9,004 nucleotides of DNA, taken from positions 1 to 9,004 of the forward strand of contig JANWHO010000284.1 in assembly GCA_025450375.1 (NCBI GenBank). Direction: 5' to 3'. The notes under the pieces are model-generated. The model saw nothing but the letters and a program-made list of their open reading frames with translations, was not told the origin of the DNA and made no database searches. Made by a program: the position numbers and the translations under genes. Origin of the DNA: Chloroflexota bacterium (GTDB taxonomy: Bacteria > Chloroflexota > UBA5177 > JANWHV01). The stretch's first letter is position 1, and every line of letters begins with the position of its first letter. Positions 4,996 through 9,004 of the stretch are shown in pieces.

Positions 4996-7455
4996 TCACG
5001 CACCTCCGAAAGAAGCGTAGGCGACAACCTGCTCCATGGTCATACGGGCGCCTTCGGCCCAGGCGGCAGCGAGCGTCTCCGGCGGAAGATCGGCGCGCAG
5101 CGCGGCCAGGTTCCGCTCATAGTCGAGCTTGTCATTCCCATGCAGCCCAGCGCCAACCCTTGCCCGCAACGATTCGGCGGCGCCCAACAAGCGGGCCGCT
5201 CGCTCCGCCTCACCGGTCGCTCTCGCAAGGGCCGCCAGTCCCTCGATGCAGGCAAGAATGCCGACCTTGTTACCGGCGTCGCGATGCATGGTCAGACTCT
5301 CTTGGTAGAGGCTGCTCGAACGGCGGTATTCCTCCTGATAGCGCAGCACCTCGGCGAGATTGACGGTCATGATCGCGACACCCTGTTCATCCTCCAGCAC
5401 CCTATAGATGTGGAGCGCCTCCTCGTACCGCGCGGCAGCGGCCGCGAAGTCACCCAGGTCGCTGGCCACGATGCCGAGATTTCCCATGGCGCGGGCCATG
5501 CCGCTTCGGTCGCCCAGTTCCTGGACGAGGGCCAGGCTCTCCTCATGGAGCGCGGTCGCGCGCGCGAAGTCACCGGTGATGCGGGCGATCAGGGCCAGAA
5601 TGTTGAGGCAGGAGGCGATGCCTCGTTTGTCGTCCAGACCGCGGTAGAGGCCGAGCGCCTCATCCCCCAGCCGGGCCGCATGTTGATAGTCGGCTTGCTC
5701 ATTCGCCAATACGCTGGCCCCATACAGTGCCTTCGCCCTGGCCGGATGTGCCGCGGGGTCGGCGCTACCCGGGGCCTCCAGGAGCCGCTGCAAGCGCCAT
5801 CGCCCCTCGCTGAGGTGGCTATGGGTATTCCAGAAACGCCACAACGCTCCCGCCAGACGGAGACCAAGTGCCGCGTCCTCCATACACGCCCATTCAAGGG
5901 CGGCCCGAATATTGTCGTGCGCATGCTTCAGGCGCTCAAACCAGAGGGCTTGTCGCGGACCAGTTAGCTCCGGCTCCGCGGCGAGCGCCATGTCCAGATA
6001 ATAGAGCGCGTGTCGCCGCCGCATGGCCTCCGCGTGACCGCTTGCCTCCAGCCGGTCAAGGGCGTATTCGCGGATCGTCTCAAGCATCCGGAAGTGCCAC
6101 GCGGCCCGCCCATCAACGGCGAGAGGCTCAGGCGCCGGATCACGAACTACCAGGCTGTGGTTCACAATCTGATCCAGTATCTCCGCCAGTTCCGGACGCC
6201 GCGTCCCAGAGTCCATGAACGCATCTTCTGGTGGATTGGCGGTGGCTCCGGCCGGCGCGAGAGAGCACACGGCTTCGGCCGCCTCAAGGGACCATCCGCC
6301 GACGAACACAGAGAGACGTGAGAAGAGCGATCTCGCTTCAGGGCCCAATTGCTCGCAACTCCAGGTCAAGGTGCCGCGGAGTGTTTGCTGGCGCTCCGGC
6401 AAATCCGCCGGCCCCGAGACCAGGAGGTCGAGGCGTTGCTCCAGGCGTTGGAGGAGAACCGGTGGCGGCATGACGTTGATTCGGGCCGCCGCTAACTCGA
6501 TAGCCAGCGGTAATCCATCCAAACGCGCGCAAATCTCGGCCACGATGGGCGCTGTCTCGGCGGTAAGTTGAAAATCTGGGAGCGATGCCTGCGCGGATTG
6601 GGAGAACAGGGCAATGGCGGGGTACCGCGACAGGCCGTTGGTTTCGGTCGGCATGGGGGGCAGCTCAAGCGGAGGGACCAGAAAAACATGTTCGCCGCGG
6701 ACCCGAAGCGCTGCTCGGCTGGTCACCAGCACCTGCAACGCGCGGCTGCTTACCAACAGGTGCGCGACCGAGGGGGCGGCCTGCAAGACCTGTTCAAAGT
6801 TGTCCAGCAGAAGCAGCATGCGCTTGTCGCGCAGAAAGTCGAGCAGGCGCGCCAACAATGGCTTGCCGCCCACGTCACCGAGCCCCAGGGCATGGCCAAT
6901 GGCTGATTGAACCAGGTGTGGAGCGCTGACGGCGGATAGATCGACGAAGATCACGCCATCCCCGTAACTCTGGAGCAAGTCATCCGCCAGACGGAGGGCG
7001 AGTCGGGTCTTCCCAATACCGCCAGGGCCGGCAAGGGTCACCAAGCGAACATCAGGCCGGCTCAACAGATCCCGCACCGCGGCGGCATCATGGTCCCGAC
7101 CGATCAGGGGAGTCAGCGGAAGAGGAATGCCGGACCGCGCGGCGTCCACGGCGGCGCGGCCTCGGGATGAAGCAGCACGTCCACGGGGGGCTGGAGTGAC
7201 CCGAGCGGAGAACGCCGCCGCCGCCTCGGCGGGCAACCCAAGCGCGACCGCCAGACGTTGCAAGGTGCCCTGTTGTGGCAGGGAAACCCCACGTTCAAGA
7301 TCCTGGATCCCGCGGATGCTGACGCCCGAAAGATTGGCAAGGGCTTCCTGGGTCAGACCGGCTGCCCGCCGATATTCCCTTAGCACGGCGCCAAAAGGTG
7401 GGGCGTCTCCGGCTATTGGCACACTCGTTTCAGCCACCCTGTTCCACCAATTCAC
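4996..7455 (-). CDS. XRE-type HTH / NB-ARC ATPase / TPR transcriptional regulator
   Basis: This 819-residue cytoplasmic protein is of the STAND (signal-transduction ATPase) type. Residues 20-75 form an XRE/Cro-like helix-turn-helix ([16 protein letters not shown], then [11 protein letters not shown]). A linker leads to the NB-ARC core: Walker A GPGGIGKT at 143-150, Walker [10 protein letters not shown] at 214-222, VTSR at 244-247 and [10 protein letters not shown] at 314-323. A winged-helix-like part follows (SVFVGGWSL, 382-390). From about 574 to 770 lie tetratricopeptide repeats of exactly 40 residues. There is no LuxR HTH at the C-terminus, so DNA binding should be N-terminal. Such proteins usually respond to a ligand or partner bound by the repeats; the signal is unknown here. 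Start is GTG at 7455; GTG codons at 7437 and 7422 are alternatives. It is divergent from the diguanylate cyclase gene. Confidence 0.88.
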   Translation of the reverse strand: MNWWNRVAETSVPIAGDAPPFGAVLREYRRAAGLTQEALANLSGVSIRGIQDLERGVSLPQQGTLQRLAVALGLPAEAAAAFSARVTPAPRGRAASSRGRAAVDAARSGIPLPLTPLIGRDHDAAAVRDLLSRPDVRLVTLAGPGGIGKTRLALRLADDLLQSYGDGVIFVDLSAVSAPHLVQSAIGHALGLGDVGGKPLLARLLDFLRDKRMLLLLDNFEQVLQAAPSVAHLLVSSRALQVLVTSRAALRVRGEHVFLVPPLELPPMPTETNGLSRYPAIALFSQSAQASLPDFQLTAETAPIVAEICARLDGLPLAIELAAARINVMPPPVLLQRLEQRLDLLVSGPADLPERQQTLRGTLTWSCEQLGPEARSLFSRLSVFVGGWSLEAAEAVCSLAPAGATANPPEDAFMDSGTRRPELAEILDQIVNHSLVVRDPAPEPLAVDGRAAWHFRMLETIREYALDRLEASGHAEAMRRRHALYYLDMALAAEPELTGPRQALWFERLKHAHDNIRAALEWACMEDAALGLRLAGALWRFWNTHSHLSEGRWRLQRLLEAPGSADPAAHPARAKALYGASVLANEQADYQHAARLGDEALGLYRGLDDKRGIASCLNILALIARITGDFARATALHEESLALVQELGDRSGMARAMGNLGIVASDLGDFAAAAARYEEALHIYRVLEDEQGVAIMTVNLAEVLRYQEEYRRSSSLYQESLTMHRDAGNKVGILACIEGLAALARATGEAERAARLLGAAESLRARVGAGLHGNDKLDYERNLAALRADLPPETLAAAWAEGARMTMEQVVAYASFGGA

Positions 7456-7495
7456 AGCGACAGCTCAATGAGAATGCGTTCGCGAGTTGGTGGTA

Positions 7496-7504
7496 ATCAT
7501 ACCA
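7496..7504 (-). promoter_or_regulatory. Extended -10 promoter of the HTH/NB-ARC/TPR regulator gene
   Basis: On the - strand, TGGTATGAT (7504-7496) matches the extended -10 form TGnTATAAT with one mismatch. No good -35 lies 17 bp upstream, which is allowed for extended -10 promoters. The predicted start near 7488 gives a leader of about 33 nt to the GTG at 7455. Confidence 0.45.
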
Positions 7505-7539
7505 GGTTGCCGAGCCCGCAATGCGTAGATTCCACAGTA

Positions 7540-7581
7540 CCACGTAGCCACAAACTTGTATCACCGATGCGATATACGTGG
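7540..7581. promoter_or_regulatory. Spaced inverted repeat CCACGTA-N28-TACGTGG in the divergent control region
   Basis: Exact 7-bp arms at 7540-7546 and 7575-7581 are separated by 28 bp, with centres 35 bp apart. They lie between the divergent regulator and diguanylate cyclase genes, upstream of the leftward extended -10. Such a layout could bind a regulator as two half-sites or by looping, and autoregulation by the adjacent HTH protein is a natural guess. The rest of the region (7456-7685) shows no convincing rightward promoter. A 7-bp direct repeat AATGCGT occurs at 7473-7479 and 7520-7526. Confidence 0.35.
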
Positions 7582-7673
7582 GTAATCCTGCCGATCCGCG
7601 TGGCGGATTGGGTTTTTCCGGCGCATACTGGGGGCGGTTCATGGGCGCGGATCGTTCGCTGTCGGTGAAGCGT

Positions 7674-7678
7674 GGGAG
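7674..7678 (+). promoter_or_regulatory. Shine-Dalgarno of the diguanylate cyclase gene
   Basis: GGGAG lies 7 nt before the ATG at 7686. It favours that start over the GTG at 7578 and the ATG at 7641 (GGGGG 6 nt before it). The sequence upstream of 7686 translates into a Gly/Arg-rich stretch with no family resemblance. Confidence 0.5.
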
Positions 7679-7685
7679 CAGGTCT

Positions 7686-8462
7686 ATGTTGCCGCTGGTC
7701 GAGTTACACGGAGGGAGCCCTGACTCTGGCGCTCCCGTGGGCGATGGAGCGGTTGGATGGAGTGATAGCGCGATCAGCGAAACCCTTTCGGAGTTCAGCC
7801 GCCCGGCCAAGGATGCCTACGCCACCCTGAAGCAGCGTCCCCAGGCGGTACCGGAAATTGTTGGTCGAATGCTGGCCCGCGACGAGGACGCCGAACGGAT
7901 AATCGCGGATCTCCGTGAGGAGGCGCGAAGGTTGCGGGCGGAACGAGACGCACTCCTGCGGCTGGCTACCAAGGACAGCCTCACCGGGGTGTGGAATCGC
8001 CGGGCAATCTTCGAGTTGCTGGCGAAAGCGCTCGCGCGAGCGCGGCGCGACAGCCGGCCCGTGGCGGTCCTCATGGCGGACCTCGACAACTTCAAGAGCA
8101 TCAATGACCACTTAGGGCACCTGGTTGGCGACGCGGTGCTGCGGGAGGCAGCCCGAAGGCTTTGCTCTTGCGTCCGTCGTTCGGACGAGGTAGGCCGCTA
8201 TGGGGGTGAAGAGTTTCTGATCGTGCTTCCGGGCTGCGTTGGTCAGGCGGCGCTCGCGCGGGCCGAGCAGTTTCGGGTGGCGGTTGGCGGGACGCCAATC
8301 CTCTCCGCGGAGGGGAAGATCCATGTCACCTGCAGTTTTGGTCTCCATAGCGTGATCGATACTGGCTATGACCGCGACGAATTTGTGCGAAAGGCGGACG
8401 CCGCTCTGTATCAGGCCAAGCGCCTGGGGCGAAACCGGGTGGAGACCGCCGGCCTGAATTAG
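7686..8462 (+). CDS. Soluble diguanylate cyclase (GGDEF domain)
   Basis: From the ATG at 7686 this is a 258-residue protein that should make cyclic di-GMP from two GTP. The C-terminal GGDEF domain (about 94-255) has DSLTGVWNRR at 97-106, ADLDNFKSIND at 131-141 with the metal-binding Asp residues, and the intact active-site loop RYGGEEF (GGEEF at 173-177). The RxxD inhibitory site is present as RRSD at 164-167, five residues before GGEEF, so product feedback inhibition is expected. CSFGL and ADAALYQAKRLGRNRV close the domain. The N-terminal 60 residues match no sensor domain I recognise; a charged, coiled-coil-like helix (about 63-95) links them to the cyclase. There is no membrane segment. 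It is divergent from the NB-ARC/TPR regulator and ends 4 nt into the converging methyltransferase gene. Confidence 0.92.
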   Translation: MLPLVELHGGSPDSGAPVGDGAVGWSDSAISETLSEFSRPAKDAYATLKQRPQAVPEIVGRMLARDEDAERIIADLREEARRLRAERDALLRLATKDSLTGVWNRRAIFELLAKALARARRDSRPVAVLMADLDNFKSINDHLGHLVGDAVLREAARRLCSCVRRSDEVGRYGGEEFLIVLPGCVGQAALARAEQFRVAVGGTPILSAEGKIHVTCSFGLHSVIDTGYDRDEFVRKADAALYQAKRLGRNRVETAGLN

Positions 8463-9004
8463 CCCGCGCTCTTGCGATGCACGGAGACCGCGTACTCGCC
8501 GCCTGGCTGCCAGGGATCCTCGTCCCAGGTTGTCCAGCGCTCGGCGAGGGTGAAACCGGCCTCCGTCGTCAGGAGGTCGTAGCGATCCAGGCCAAGGCGA
8601 TCTGGGAGGAGTTGGAAGCCGGCGATCAGCAGCCCTTTGGGGAGCAGGTGACGGGCCAGGTTCGCCAATACCGCGGCCTCGGTACCGGGGGTGACGAAGA
8701 TCATCACGTTCCCGGCCAGCACCACCGCGTCGAAGACGCGGCCCAGGTTCACGGTGGCCAGATCGCCAACCTGCCACTCCAGTTCGGGGGCCTTTTGTCG
8801 GGCCACCGCCAGCATTCGGGGGTCGAGATCCACGCCGGCGGTCTCCAGGCCCCGGCGGGCCAACTCTCGCGCCAGGCGTCCGGTGCCGCAGCCGGCATCC
8901 AGGACCGAGCGGGGGCCGTGCCGCTCCACGAAATCGGCTTCGCCATGGACATTCTGGCCGGCGGCGGCGCGCGTCTCGTATGCCGCGTCGTAGCTGTCCG
9001 CGTC
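8459..9004 (-). CDS. Class I SAM-dependent methyltransferase (5' end outside the window)
   Basis: The frame is open from the right edge to the TAA at 8461-8459, giving 181 residues without a start. The first visible residues, DADSYDAAYETRAAAGQNVHGEADFVE, look like the N-terminal part of a Methyltransf_11/25-type enzyme, so the GTG at 8929 is probably internal. Motif I is SVLDAGCGTGRLA (33-45), followed by GVDLDP with the acidic residue that binds the SAM ribose, then FDAVVLAGNVMIFV (motif II region) and LLPKGLLIAGFQL (motif III region). It ends with the strand EYAVSVHRK. The fold and cofactor are clear; the methyl acceptor is not. Very few residues are likely missing at the N-terminus. It converges on the diguanylate cyclase gene with overlapping stop codons. 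Confidence 0.88.
   Translation of the reverse strand, partial: DADSYDAAYETRAAAGQNVHGEADFVERHGPRSVLDAGCGTGRLARELARRGLETAGVDLDPRMLAVARQKAPELEWQVGDLATVNLGRVFDAVVLAGNVMIFVTPGTEAAVLANLARHLLPKGLLIAGFQLLPDRLGLDRYDLLTTEAGFTLAERWTTWDEDPWQPGGEYAVSVHRKSAG

Noticed and set aside
5140..5967. A 275-codon open frame on the + strand inside the regulator gene
   Set aside because: It is a shadow of the TPR-coding region with no recognisable motif, and the - strand frame continues the NB-ARC/TPR protein without a break.
4996..7455. The NB-ARC/TPR protein as an antiphage STAND (Avs-like) defence gene
   Set aside because: The N-terminus is an XRE-type DNA-binding domain, not a nuclease, TIR, protease or other effector, and no defence genes lie nearby. 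A transcriptional regulator is the better reading.

Overview
The window is G+C-rich bacterial chromosomal DNA, densely packed with genes on both strands. No rRNA, tRNA, CRISPR array, insertion sequence or phage gene is visible. The phylum cannot be read directly. A soluble XRE/NB-ARC/TPR regulator, a 69-residue 'MAFAHTNKKGQTYFLHE' protein and an acpS-nnr-alr cluster together would fit Chloroflexota or a neighbouring lineage; this is an inference.

Left end (1-635): the C-terminal half of a major facilitator (MFS) transporter on the + strand. An in-frame TAG at 69-71 separates TM7-like sequence from TM8-TM12, so the gene looks broken, or the base is wrong. A strong hairpin at 560-585 follows and probably also terminates the small gene that converges on it.

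Middle (636-4813), all on the - strand, so transcribed right to left: acpS (holo-ACP synthase), nnr (NAD(P)HX epimerase/dehydratase) and alr (alanine racemase) are linked by 1-nt and 4-nt overlaps and form one translationally coupled unit. After a 201-bp gap with its own promoter-like sequence comes a CvpA-family membrane protein. After a 103-bp gap with another promoter and a 14-bp palindrome at the predicted transcription start comes a 69-residue conserved-type protein of unknown function. The set is housekeeping: ACP activation for lipid synthesis, repair of damaged NAD(P)H, and D-alanine for the cell wall.

Right part (4996-9004): a large HTH/NB-ARC/TPR regulator (- strand) is divergent from a soluble GGDEF diguanylate cyclase (+ strand) across a control region with an extended -10 promoter and a spaced inverted repeat. 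The cyclase ends tail-to-tail, with a 4-nt overlap, against a class I SAM-dependent methyltransferase that runs off the right edge of the window.

I see no clear new multi-gene system. The points most worth a second look are the interrupted MFS gene, the promoter/palindrome arrangement of the 69-residue protein, the atypical PLP-lysine motif of the alanine racemase, and the regulator/diguanylate cyclase divergent pair.
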